From the NCBI RefSeq assembly GCF_000725545.1, contig NZ_JNZP01000003.1, positions 186,001 through 250,000 of the forward strand: a stretch of 64,000 nt of DNA, given 5' to 3'. Origin of the DNA: Streptomyces exfoliatus (GTDB taxonomy: Bacteria; Actinomycetota; Actinomycetes; Streptomycetales; Streptomycetaceae). The first letter of the stretch is position 1; each line of letters begins with the position of its first letter. Made by a program: the position numbers and the translations under genes. Positions 34,629 to 42,563 of the stretch are shown here, one piece after another. The notes under the pieces are model-generated. The model did not search any database. It was given only the letters and a program-made list of their open reading frames with translations, and was not told the origin of the DNA.

Positions 34629-34645
34629 TCTGATGTACCGTCAGA
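34629..34645. promoter_or_regulatory. Palindromic operator, copy 9
   Basis: TCTGATGTACCGTCAGA (one mismatch in the core) overlaps a TACCGT -10 box seven bases before the ltp ATG at 34649, so binding should block transcription. Confidence 0.8.
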
Positions 34646-34648
34646 AAC

Positions 34649-35812
34649 ATGGATGCCACTCCGCGCCCCGCCCGCCGCGTCGCCGTCGCAGGCGTCGCCC
34701 TCGCCGACTGCGGCCGGGTCGACGAGGCCACGCCGTACGCGCTGCACGCCCAGGCCGCCCGGCGGGCGCTGGCGGACAGCGGCCTCGACCGCTCGCTGAT
34801 CGACGGCCTGGCCTCGGCAGGGCTCGGCACCCTCGCCCCGGTCGAGGTCGCCGAGTACCTGGGGCTTCGCCCCCGCTGGGTGGACTCGACCGCCGTCGGC
34901 GGCGCCACCTGGGAGGTCATGGCCGCGCACGCCGCCGACGCGATAGCCGCCGGCCACGCGAACGCGGTCCTCCTCGTGTACGGCTCCACCGCGCGCGCCG
35001 ACATCCGCGCCCGGCGGCGCACCGCCAACCTCTCCTTCGGGGCGCGCGGCCCGCTGCAGTTCGAGGTCCCGTACGGCCACACCCTGATCGCCAAGTACGC
35101 GATGGCCGCGCGCCGCCACATGCACCAGTACGGGACGACCCTGGAGCAGCTCGCCGAGGTGGCCGTCCGGACTCGGGCGAACGCGGCGCTCAACCCGGAG
35201 GCGATGTTCCGCGAGCCGATCACCGTCGACGAGGTCCTGGACGGGCCGATGATCGCGGACCCCTTCACCAAGCTGCACTGCTGCCTGCGCAGCGACGGCG
35301 GGTGCGCGGTGCTGCTCGTCGCCGAGGAGTACGTCCAGGACTGCCGGACCGACCCCGTCTGGGTGCTGGGCACCGGCGAGCACGTCTCGCACACCACGAT
35401 GTCCGAGTGGGAGGACTTCACGGTCTCCCCGGCGGCGGTCAGCGGCCGGCTCGCCTTCGAGCGGGCGGGCATCGGGCCCGGGGACGTCGACGTCGCCGAG
35501 ATCTACGACGCCTTCACCTACATGACCCTGGTGACCCTGGAGGACCTGCGCTTCTGCGCGAAGGGGGAGGGCGGCCCGTTCGTCCAGGAGAAGGACCGGC
35601 TGCCGGTGAACACCGACGGCGGCGGCCTGTCGGCCTGCCACCCGGGCATGCGGGGACTCTTCCTCCTCGTGGAGGCGGTGCGGCAGTTGCGCGGGGAGGC
35701 GCCGGGCCTCCAGGTGCGCCGCCGGGACGGAAGCCTGCCGGAGGTCGCGGTGGCCTCGGGGACGGGAGGCTGGTTCTGCTCCTCGGGGACGGTGGTACTG
35801 GGCCGGGGCTGA
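34649..35812 (+). CDS. Second Ltp-type thiolase-fold protein
   Basis: A 387-residue paralogue of the 24539 product: VAGVALADCGRVDE at the start, VDVAEIYDAFTYMTLVTLEDL and LPVNTDGGGLSACHPGM near the end. It differs from the first copy around the C-terminal active-site loop (SACHPGMRG instead of SEAYVHG), so the reaction may differ. No DUF35 gene follows it; it could share the one at 25696 or act alone. Leaderless start with operator copy 9 over the -10 box. Divergent from the acyl-CoA dehydrogenase gene. Confidence 0.87.
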   Translation: MDATPRPARRVAVAGVALADCGRVDEATPYALHAQAARRALADSGLDRSLIDGLASAGLGTLAPVEVAEYLGLRPRWVDSTAVGGATWEVMAAHAADAIAAGHANAVLLVYGSTARADIRARRRTANLSFGARGPLQFEVPYGHTLIAKYAMAARRHMHQYGTTLEQLAEVAVRTRANAALNPEAMFREPITVDEVLDGPMIADPFTKLHCCLRSDGGCAVLLVAEEYVQDCRTDPVWVLGTGEHVSHTTMSEWEDFTVSPAAVSGRLAFERAGIGPGDVDVAEIYDAFTYMTLVTLEDLRFCAKGEGGPFVQEKDRLPVNTDGGGLSACHPGMRGLFLLVEAVRQLRGEAPGLQVRRRDGSLPEVAVASGTGGWFCSSGTVVLGRG

Positions 35813-35862
35813 GCATCACCCCACGAGCGCTGCCCAGCGCCGGAGAGTCCGGACGAGAGAAT

Positions 35863-35904
35863 CTATACAAGCGTCATAGACAGTCGTGTAGGACATCCGT
35901 ATAG
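35863..35904. promoter_or_regulatory. Inverted repeat upstream of the FAD monooxygenase gene
   Basis: CTATACAAGCGTC (35863-35875) and GACATCCGTATAG (35892-35904) form an imperfect dyad, with CTATAC/GTATAG perfect at the ends. It lies 54-95 bases before the ATG at 35958 and could be an operator of a TetR-type regulator encoded elsewhere. Confidence 0.5.
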
Positions 35905-35957
35905 TCATGTCCGCGGGCAGGGGAACGGCCCGCAGACACCCGACAAGGAGTCCCGCC

Positions 35958-37307
35958 ATGAACGGCACCGTGAACCCCGCGAACCCCACCGAGACCGCGA
36001 AGCCCGCCCAGACCGTCCTGATCTCCGGCGCCTCCATCGCAGGACCCGCCCTCGCCCTCTGGCTGCACCGCTACGGCTTCTCCGTCACCGTCGTCGAGCG
36101 CGCCCCCGAACTGCGCACCGGCGGCTACAAGGTGGACATCAGGGGCACCGCGATCGAGGTCTGCCGCCGGATGGGAATCCTCGACGAGATCCGCGCCGAC
36201 TCGACTGACATGCGTGGTGGTTCGTACGTCGACGACAGCGGCCGAACCATCGGCGAACTGCCCGCCGACATCTTCGGCGGACGCGTCGAGGAGGACGACG
36301 AGATCATGCGCGGCGCACTCGCCCGCATCCTCTACGACCGCACCCGCGACGACGTCGAGTACCTCTTCGACGACTCGATCGCCGCACTCGCCGAAGACGC
36401 CCAGGACACCGAGGACACGGAGGACACCGAGGACGGTGGCGGCGTCACCGTCACCTTCGAGAGCGGCACCGTCCGCCGCTTCGACCTGGTCGTCGGCGCC
36501 GACGGACTGCACTCGAACACCCGGCGCCTCGCCTTCGGCCCCGAGGAGCGGTTCAAGCGCCATCTCGGCGCGTACGTCTCCATCTTCACCGCCCCCAACC
36601 ACCTGGGCCTGGACCGCTGGGAGACGTACCACGCGCTCCCCGGCAAGCTGGTCTGCGTCTACAGCTCGGCCGGCGAGACCGACGCCAAGAACCTCTTCGT
36701 CTTCTCCTCGCCCGAGGAACTCCCTTATCACCACCGGGACATCGACGCTCAGAAGCGGCTGCTCGCCGGCACCTTCGACGGCGACGGCTGGGAGATTCCC
36801 CGGCTCCTGGGCCACGCGGCCGACGCCGACGACTTCTACTTCGACTCGATCTCCCTCGTCGAGATGGACCGCTGGTCGAAGGGCCGGGTCGTCCTCCTCG
36901 GCGACGCCGCCCACTGCTCCTCCCCCGCCTCCGGCCAGGGCACCGGACTCGCCCTGACCGGCGCGTACGTCCTGGCGGGCGAGCTGGCCCGGGCGGGCGG
37001 CGACCACACCGTCGCCTTCGAACGCTACGAGGCGCACATGCGACCCGGCGTGGAGCAGAACCAGAAGATGGCCGAGGGCTTCGTCAAGGAGATGACCGTG
37101 GACTCGAAGTGGAAGATCGCGCTGCGCATGTTCATGGTGCGGACCCTGCCGAGGACGCCGTGGAAGAACCTCATCGCGAAGAAGATCCGCGACGACATCC
37201 AGGCGGCGGCGAACGCGGTCCCGCTCGCGGACCACCCGGCGCCCCTGACGGACTTCGCGGCGCCCACCCGAGCCCACGGCACTCCGCGCTCTACCGTGGC
37301 CGCATGA
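35958..37307 (+). CDS. FAD-dependent monooxygenase (PHBH/TetX-like fold)
   Basis: A 449-residue flavoprotein hydroxylase: ISGASIAGPALALWLHRYG is the FAD Rossmann motif (GxSIxG), followed by VVGADGLHSNTRR (DG motif) and VVLLGDAAHCSSPASGQGTG (GD motif), in order. Near residue 150 there is an acidic 9-bp tandem repeat giving DTEDTEDTED inside a loop. ATG 35958 is preferred over 35907 because AAGGAG lies seven bases upstream. It overlaps the next gene's start (ATGA). The substrate is unknown; members hydroxylate aromatic or polyketide compounds, some inactivating antibiotics. Confidence 0.9.
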   Translation: MNGTVNPANPTETAKPAQTVLISGASIAGPALALWLHRYGFSVTVVERAPELRTGGYKVDIRGTAIEVCRRMGILDEIRADSTDMRGGSYVDDSGRTIGELPADIFGGRVEEDDEIMRGALARILYDRTRDDVEYLFDDSIAALAEDAQDTEDTEDTEDGGGVTVTFESGTVRRFDLVVGADGLHSNTRRLAFGPEERFKRHLGAYVSIFTAPNHLGLDRWETYHALPGKLVCVYSSAGETDAKNLFVFSSPEELPYHHRDIDAQKRLLAGTFDGDGWEIPRLLGHAADADDFYFDSISLVEMDRWSKGRVVLLGDAAHCSSPASGQGTGLALTGAYVLAGELARAGGDHTVAFERYEAHMRPGVEQNQKMAEGFVKEMTVDSKWKIALRMFMVRTLPRTPWKNLIAKKIRDDIQAAANAVPLADHPAPLTDFAAPTRAHGTPRSTVAA

Positions 37308-37966
37308 CCGACTTCCACCACGCCCTGCGCTCCCTGAAGGTCTGGGACACCGAGCTGCCGTCCTTCGACCCGGCGAGCGCCCCGCCCGAGCCGCTGCCCC
37401 TCTTCCACGACTGGTTCACGGCGGCGGTCGCGGCCGGCCAGACCGAGCCGCACACCCTCTCCCTCGCCACCACCGACGAGGACGGCAGGCCCGACGTCCG
37501 TACGGTGATGCTGCACGACGCGGACGCGCGCGGCTGGCACTTCGCCTCGCACTCCACCAGTGCCAAGGGCCGCCAGCTCGCCGCCCGCCCCGAGGCCGCC
37601 CTCGGCTTCTACTGGCCGGTCCAGGGCCGCCAGGTCCGGATCCGCGGCCACGTCACCACCGGCACCCCCGAGGAGGCGTACGCGGACCTCCACGCCCGCA
37701 CCACCGGCGCCCTCGCCTCGGCGCTCGTCGGCCGGCAGAGCGAGGTCCTGGACTCGTCCGACACCCTCGCGGAGGCGAGCGCGGCGGCCTGGCGCAGGGC
37801 GGAGGCGGAGCCGGACGCCCCGGCCCCCAGCTGGACGCTGTACGTCGTCGAACCGGCCGAGGTCGAGTTCTTCCAGGGCGACGGACGGCGCCGCCACCAG
37901 CGCCTCCGCTACCGCCGCGACCCGGCGGCCGGCGACGGCTGGCTGCGCGAGCTGCTCTGGCCCTGA
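37304..37966 (+). CDS. Pyridoxamine 5'-phosphate oxidase family protein
   Basis: A 220-residue FMN split-barrel protein: TLSLATTDEDGRPDVRTVMLHD (strand pair over the flavin), FASHSTSAKGRQLAARPEAALGFYW, and a PdxH-like RRRHQRLRYRRD C-terminal region. The sequence is close to PdxH in layout yet the canonical C-terminal PNPOx dimer signature is only partly matched, so oxidase activity on PNP/PMP is likely but not certain. ATG 37304 overlaps the previous stop by four bases and also has a TACCGT box six bases upstream, so it may be read both from the operon and from its own leaderless promoter. Confidence 0.82.
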   Translation: MTDFHHALRSLKVWDTELPSFDPASAPPEPLPLFHDWFTAAVAAGQTEPHTLSLATTDEDGRPDVRTVMLHDADARGWHFASHSTSAKGRQLAARPEAALGFYWPVQGRQVRIRGHVTTGTPEEAYADLHARTTGALASALVGRQSEVLDSSDTLAEASAAAWRRAEAEPDAPAPSWTLYVVEPAEVEFFQGDGRRRHQRLRYRRDPAAGDGWLRELLWP

Positions 37967-37998
37967 GGGCGCACCATGGAAAGTGGAGGTGGGTGACC

Positions 37999-38247
37999 AT
38001 GGCTACGTACATGGACGTGCACCGGGGCATGGTCGGCATCACGGCCGAGCAGCTCAGGGAAGCGCACGAGGCGGACCTCGCCGTCGAGAAGGACGAGGGC
38101 GTCCACTTCGAGAAGGCCTGGGCCGACCCGGAGTCCGGCACGGTCTACTGCCTGTCGCACGGCCCGTCGAAGGAAGCCGTCGAGCGGGTCCACGCCCGCA
38201 CGGGCCACGCGGCCGACGAGATCCACGAGGTGCCCCTCACGGTGTGA
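37999..38247 (+). CDS. SCO4226-like nickel-binding protein
   Basis: An 82-residue ferredoxin-like small protein: MATYMDVHRGMVGITAEQL, EKDEGVHFEKAWADPESGTVYCLSHGPSKEAVERVHARTGH. S. coelicolor SCO4226 is the 82-residue structural reference that binds nickel and the length matches exactly. ATG 37999 is chosen over GTG 37993 because GGAGGT ends eight bases before it. The physiological role of the family is not established. Confidence 0.85.
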   Translation: MATYMDVHRGMVGITAEQLREAHEADLAVEKDEGVHFEKAWADPESGTVYCLSHGPSKEAVERVHARTGHAADEIHEVPLTV

Positions 38248-38299
38248 GGACGCCTGGGAAGGTCAGCACGGCACAGAGCATCACGGCACAGGGCACCCC

Positions 38300-40183
38300 C
38301 TACGGGGTGCCCTCCGCCTCGTACATCTCCTCGATCTCCCGCGCGAAGTCCCGCAGCACCGCGCGCCGTTTGAGCTTCAGGGACGGGGTCAGGTGCCCGG
38401 AGGTCTCGGAGAACTCGGCGGTCAGGACCCGGAAGGCGCGGATCGACTCCGGCCGTGAGACCAGCCGGTTGGCCTCGTCCACGGCGCGCTGGAGCACGCC
38501 GAGCAGCTCCTCGTCCCGGGCCAGCTCCCACAGCGCGAGGTGGTCCTTGTGCCGCATCCGCCGCCAGTGGGTGAGGCCCTCGTGGTCGAGGGTGATCAGG
38601 GCCGTGACGTACGGGCGGTCGTCGCCGAGGACCACGCACTGGGCGACCAGGGGGTGGGTGCGCAGCCAGTCCTCCAGGGGGGCGGGGGCCACGTTCTTGC
38701 CGGCCGAGGTGATGAGGATGTCCTTCTTGCGGCCGGTGATCCGCAGATAGCCGTCGGCGTCGAGGGAGCCGAGGTCGCCGGTGGGGAACCAGCCGTCGTC
38801 GGTGTACGGGACGGCCGTCCCGCGCTGGGCGTCCCAGTACCCGGCGAAGACGTGACCGCCCTTGAGCCAGACCTCGCCGTCGTCGGCGATCCGGACGGAC
38901 GTGCCGGGCAGCGGCCAGCCGACGGTGCCGGTGCGGGGCCGCTGCGGCGGGGTGACCGTGGACGCGGCCGTGGTCTCCGTCAGGCCGTACCCCTCGAAGA
39001 CCTCCACGCCCGCGCCCGCGTAGAACTCGGCGAGCCGCGCGCCGAGCGGGGAGCCGCCGCAGATCACGTACCTCACCCGGCCGCCGAGCACGGCCCGGAT
39101 GCGCCGGTAGACGAGCGTGTCGTACAGCGCCCGGGTGGCCCGCAGCGCGAGCGAGGGCGTCTCCTCCTGGCCGTAGCGGCGGGCGACCCGGGCGGCGCGG
39201 TCGAAGGAGGCGGCCCTGCCGCCGCGTTCGGCGGTGGCGCGGGCCGTGTTGTAGACCTTCTCCAGGACGTACGGGATGGCGAGCAGGAAGGTGGGCCGGA
39301 AGGCGGCCATGTCGGTGAGGAGTTCGTCGCCCTCGACGGAGGGCGCGTGCCCGACGCGGACCCGTGCGCGGACGCAGCCGACGGCGACCATCCGTCCGAA
39401 GACGTGGGAGAGCGGCAGGAAGAGCAGGGTGGCGGGGGGTTCGCTGCTCTCGGCGACGAAGACGGGATGGAGGAGCCGGACGGCGTTGTCGACCTCGGCG
39501 AAGAAGTTGGCGTGGGTGAGGGCGCAGCCCTTGGGCCGGCCGGTGGTGCCGGAGGTGTAGACGAGGGTGGCGAGGGTCTCGGGGGTGAGCAGCCCGCGGC
39601 GGGCGGTGACGGCCTCGTCGGCGACGCGGGCGCCGGCCCGGCGGAGCTGGTCGACGGCGCCGGAGTCGAGGACCCAGAGGTGGGCGAGGCCGGGGAGCTG
39701 CCGCCGCTCGTCGGAGACGAGCCGGGCCTGCGCGGAGTCCTCGACGACACAGGCGGCGGCGCCGGAGTCCTGGAGGATCCAGCGGGTCTGGAAGGCGGAG
39801 GACGTGGGGTAGACGGGGACGGTGACGAGACCCGCGGCCCAGGCGGCGAAGTCGATCAGGGTCCACTCGTAGGTGGTGCGGGCCATCAGGGCGAGCCGGT
39901 CGCCGGGGCGCAGGCCGTGGGCGATGAGGCCCTTGGCGACGGCGTGCACGTCGGCGGCGAAGCGGGCGGCCGTGACGTCGTACCACTCCCCTTCCTGCCC
40001 TTTGCGGGAGAAGAGGACGGCTTCGGGTTCCTGGCGGGCGTTGTCGTACGGCAGGTCGGCGAGGGAGCCGCGGCGGATCGGCGTGACGAGGGCGGGCACG
40101 GAGGCCTCCCGCACGACGCCGTCGACCAGGGTCTTGTACGGCTCGACCGGTTGGCCGGGGGGCGGGGCGGTGACGACGGACAC
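38300..40183 (-). CDS. Long-chain fatty acid-CoA ligase (AMP-forming)
   Basis: A 627-residue FadD15-type ligase: LVYTSGTTGRPKGCALTH (P-loop), EGYGLTETTAAS, GWFPTGDLGSLDADGYLRITGRKKDI and a C-terminal SLKLKRRAVL with the catalytic Lys. The extra N-terminal length over the FadD3-like enzyme at 22863 is usual for this subgroup, which loads long-chain fatty acids for membrane lipid use or degradation. No palindromic operator is present upstream, so it is probably not in the catabolic regulon. The 240-base gap upstream on the other side (40184-40423) holds only a terminator. Confidence 0.92.
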   Translation of the reverse strand: MSVVTAPPPGQPVEPYKTLVDGVVREASVPALVTPIRRGSLADLPYDNARQEPEAVLFSRKGQEGEWYDVTAARFAADVHAVAKGLIAHGLRPGDRLALMARTTYEWTLIDFAAWAAGLVTVPVYPTSSAFQTRWILQDSGAAACVVEDSAQARLVSDERRQLPGLAHLWVLDSGAVDQLRRAGARVADEAVTARRGLLTPETLATLVYTSGTTGRPKGCALTHANFFAEVDNAVRLLHPVFVAESSEPPATLLFLPLSHVFGRMVAVGCVRARVRVGHAPSVEGDELLTDMAAFRPTFLLAIPYVLEKVYNTARATAERGGRAASFDRAARVARRYGQEETPSLALRATRALYDTLVYRRIRAVLGGRVRYVICGGSPLGARLAEFYAGAGVEVFEGYGLTETTAASTVTPPQRPRTGTVGWPLPGTSVRIADDGEVWLKGGHVFAGYWDAQRGTAVPYTDDGWFPTGDLGSLDADGYLRITGRKKDILITSAGKNVAPAPLEDWLRTHPLVAQCVVLGDDRPYVTALITLDHEGLTHWRRMRHKDHLALWELARDEELLGVLQRAVDEANRLVSRPESIRAFRVLTAEFSETSGHLTPSLKLKRRAVLRDFAREIEEMYEAEGTP

Positions 40184-40366
40184 GTGCGGCTCCTCGGTCT
40201 GCGCGATGAACTGAGGTCGTGCGTCGGTGCGTTGCCTGCTTCACGTGACGTAACTAGCCGGTAACCTTACTGCGCGGTAAGGCTCGACGGGGAGACCGGT
40301 GCCCGCATTTCCTGAGGCCCGCCCGGCCCGTCCGGCCCGTCGCCTTCGCCGGCCGCCCCACGGAAA

Positions 40367-40404
40367 CGCGCGTGCCCCCTGCCGGGGGGCAGGGGGCACG
40401 CGCG
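40367..40404. terminator. Strong terminator after the cation symporter
   Basis: CGCGCGTGCCCCCTGCC (40367-40383) pairs perfectly over 17 bp with 40388-40404 across a GGGG loop. It lies 20 bases past the symporter stop on the minus strand. Confidence 0.88.
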
Positions 40405-40423
40405 GACCGGTCGGGCTGACGTG

Positions 40424-41770
40424 TCAGGCCGCGACGGCGACCTTCGGCTCGGCCTCACGGCTGCCGGCCGGGTCGTCGATCGGGGACGCCGAGGCGTTCT
40501 CGTACGCGGTGAGGTCGAGGATCTTCTCGCGGGCGGAGACGATCACCGGGACCAGCGCCTGACCAGCCACGTTCGTGGCCGTCCGCACCATGTCGAGGAT
40601 CGGGTCGATCGCCATGAGCAGGCCGACGCCCTCCAGGGGCAGGCCCAGGGTGGAGAGGGTCAGGGTCAGCATGACCGTCGCGCCGGTCAGGCCGGCGGTG
40701 GCCGCCGAGCCGATGACGGAGACGAAGGCGATCAGGAGGTAGTCGCCGATGCCGAGCTGCACGTCGAAGATCTGCGCGATGAAGATCGCGGCGAGCGCCG
40801 GGTAGATCGCGGCGCAGCCGTCCATCTTGGTGGTGGCGCCGAACGGGACGGCGAAGGAGGCGTACTCCTTCGGGACGCCGAGGCGCTCGGTGACCTTCTG
40901 GGTGACCGGCATGGTGCCGACCGAGGAGCGGGAGACGAAGGCCAGCTGGATGGCCGGCCAGGCGCCCTTGTAGAACTGGATCGGGTTGACCTTGGCGACC
41001 GTGGCGAGCAGCAGCGGGTAGACGCCGAACATGACCAGGGCGGAGCCGATGTAGACGTCGGCGGTGAAGGTCGCGTACTTGCCGATGAGGTCCCAGCCGT
41101 AGTCGGCGATGGCGAAGCCGATGAGGCCGACGGTGCCGAGCGGGGCGAGGCGGATGACCCACCACAGGGCCTTCTGGAGGAGCTCCAGGATCGACTCGGA
41201 GAGGGTGAGGATCGGCTTGGCCCGGTCGCCGAGCTTGAGGGCGGCGATGCCGGCGACGGCGGCCATGAAGACGATCTGGAGGACGTTCAGCTCGGTGAAG
41301 GGCGTGATGACGTCCGACGGGATGATGCCGGTCAGGAAGTCGATCCAGGAGCCCTCGCGCTTCGGCAGCTTGCCGTCCTGCGGGGTGAGGCCGGTGCCGG
41401 CGCCCGGGTTGGTGACCAGTCCGATGACGAGGCCGATGGCGACCGCGATCAGCGAGGTGATCATGAACCAGAGCAGCGTGCGGGTGGCGAGCCTGGCGGC
41501 GTTGTTCACCTTCCGCAGGTTGGTGATCGAGACCAGGATCGCGAAGAAGACGAGCGGGGCGACGGCCAGCTTGAGCAGCTGGACGAAGATGTCGCCGACC
41601 TGGCCGAGGGTCTCCTTGAGCCAGGAGACGTCCTGGCTGCGGGCTATCCAGCCGAGCAGCGCGCCGAGGACGAGACCGGCGATGATCTGGGCCCAGAACG
41701 GGACCTTGGGTATCCGGGACGAGGGCTTGGTCTCGTTCTCGGGCGCGGAAGCGGGCGCGGACGCGGACAC
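40424..41770 (-). CDS. TcyP-like dicarboxylate/amino-acid:cation symporter, probable cystine uptake
   Basis: A ~448-residue DAACS-family transporter with about eight TM helices plus re-entrant loops. SRSSVGTMPVTQKVTERLGV and MDGCAAIYPALAAIF match the SRSS and GCA-YPA patterns of TcyP L-cystine symporters better than the NMDGT motif of glutamate/C4-dicarboxylate carriers. A 35-residue Cys-rich leader peptide lies just upstream in the same transcript, supporting sulfur control. GTG 41770 is favoured because GGAG is seven bases upstream; GTG 41776 is an alternative. A dicarboxylate or glutamate substrate cannot be excluded. Confidence 0.82.
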   Translation of the reverse strand: MSASAPASAPENETKPSSRIPKVPFWAQIIAGLVLGALLGWIARSQDVSWLKETLGQVGDIFVQLLKLAVAPLVFFAILVSITNLRKVNNAARLATRTLLWFMITSLIAVAIGLVIGLVTNPGAGTGLTPQDGKLPKREGSWIDFLTGIIPSDVITPFTELNVLQIVFMAAVAGIAALKLGDRAKPILTLSESILELLQKALWWVIRLAPLGTVGLIGFAIADYGWDLIGKYATFTADVYIGSALVMFGVYPLLLATVAKVNPIQFYKGAWPAIQLAFVSRSSVGTMPVTQKVTERLGVPKEYASFAVPFGATTKMDGCAAIYPALAAIFIAQIFDVQLGIGDYLLIAFVSVIGSAATAGLTGATVMLTLTLSTLGLPLEGVGLLMAIDPILDMVRTATNVAGQALVPVIVSAREKILDLTAYENASASPIDDPAGSREAEPKVAVAA

Positions 41771-41861
41771 AGACACACTCCACAGGTGCGTATCGGGCAA
41801 TACGGGGACGGGGGTGCGGCACACACGCGCTGCGAGCGCGGGCCGCTGCATGATGCCGGGA

Positions 41862-41969
41862 TCAGAGCACGCGGCAACAGACCGCGGACATACAGCGGCA
41901 GAGATCGACGTGCAGGCGCGCCACGAGCGGGGTGCTCGCGGCGTCGAAGGGGCGCACTGCTGTCGTCAT
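41862..41969 (-). CDS. 35-residue cysteine-rich leader peptide
   Basis: A complete small ORF whose translation ends VARLHVDLCRCMSAVCC-RVL: four Cys in nine residues (CRC and CC). The LHVDLCR-x-x-S-A-x-C pattern is characteristic of Streptomyces leader peptides found before sulfur-amino-acid genes. The stop is about 90 bases before the symporter start. Ribosome stalling at the Cys codons when cysteine is short would be a plausible way to control the symporter; this is inference. The -10 box TAACGT lies 7 bases before ATG, so the transcript may be near-leaderless. Confidence 0.82.
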   Translation of the reverse strand: MTTAVRPFDAASTPLVARLHVDLCRCMSAVCCRVL

Positions 41970-41976
41970 GGCGGAT

Positions 41977-42006
41977 ACGTTAACACTTGAACTTTGAGAA
42001 CCTCAA
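41977..42006 (-). promoter_or_regulatory. Promoter of the leader peptide-symporter transcript
   Basis: On the minus strand TTGAGG (42006-42001) and TAACGT (41982-41977) are 18 bases apart and lie just before the leader-peptide ATG at 41969. Confidence 0.6.
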
Positions 42007-42020
42007 AGCCCTTCTTTGAG
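41992..42020. promoter_or_regulatory. CTTTGAG dyad plus third half-site
   Basis: CTTTGAG (41992-41998), CTCAAAG (42002-42008) and CTTTGAG (42014-42020) form a 7-3-7 palindrome followed by another half-site. It overlaps the -35 box of the leader/symporter promoter, the place of a repressor operator. Confidence 0.68.
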
Positions 42021-42056
42021 GTGCCAGTACGCCCCGTCGCCTCCGAAACGCAGAAA

Positions 42057-42093
42057 ACCCCAGGCGGGAGCCTAAGAAGCTCCCACTCGGGGT
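42057..42093 (-). terminator. Terminator of the DUF4229 gene
   Basis: ACCCC/GGGGT and GGGAGC/GCTCCC arms form a two-part stem (42057-42061 with 42089-42093, 42066-42071 with 42079-42084) followed on the minus strand by a TTTTC run, a rho-independent shape. Confidence 0.8.
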
Positions 42094-42152
42094 GATGATC
42101 TGTGACGAACCTTACGCAGCCCTTACACGGCGTCGGCAGGCCTTCGGCAGGC

Positions 42153-42419
42153 TTAGAGCGCGTCCTCCTGGGACCGGTTCTCGGCCAGCCGTCCCTTCGC
42201 GCGGTCGACCTTCGCGACGACGGCGGCGCTCGCCTCGTCCCGCACCTTGCGCAGGAGGACGAAGCTCAGCGGGGCGGAGACGACGATGGACAGCACGAGG
42301 ACCCAGAGCAGGTTCGAGTCGCCGAGGCCGCGCGGCAGCGCACCGACGTAGACGAGACCCCACAGGGCGAGGAAGCATCCGGCGAAGACACCGAGACGCA
42401 TCAGCGTGTAGCGGAGCAT
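42153..42419 (-). CDS. DUF4229 small membrane protein
   Basis: An 88-residue protein with two TM helices (about 8-28 and 36-56) and a charged C-terminal tail DRAKGRLAENRSQEDAL. The layout MLRYTLMRLGVFAGCFLALW followed by a second helix and a basic tail fits the actinobacterial DUF4229 family, of unknown role. It often lies near menaquinone or AMP-ligase genes, as here. Confidence 0.82.
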   Translation of the reverse strand: MLRYTLMRLGVFAGCFLALWGLVYVGALPRGLGDSNLLWVLVLSIVVSAPLSFVLLRKVRDEASAAVVAKVDRAKGRLAENRSQEDAL

Positions 42420-42563
42420 GTCAGGCCCACTCTTTCGTTCCGACGTTCCGAAAAGTACCCAAGGCCCCTTACGGGACAAGCGCCCACCCAGTGAAGCACG
42501 GCGGCGCGAACCTCCCGGGACCGGGCCCTTGAGCGCCGCGCGAGTAATATCTAAGATGCCTCT

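Noticed and set aside
41776..41851. Longer N-terminus for the symporter starting at 41851
   Set aside because: The extra residues are not hydrophobic or conserved in type, no ribosome site is seen, and it would approach the end of the leader peptide ORF.
42057..42093. tRNA-like fold
   Set aside because: Only two stem segments, no acceptor or anticodon arms; the T-run after it on the minus strand fits a terminator.
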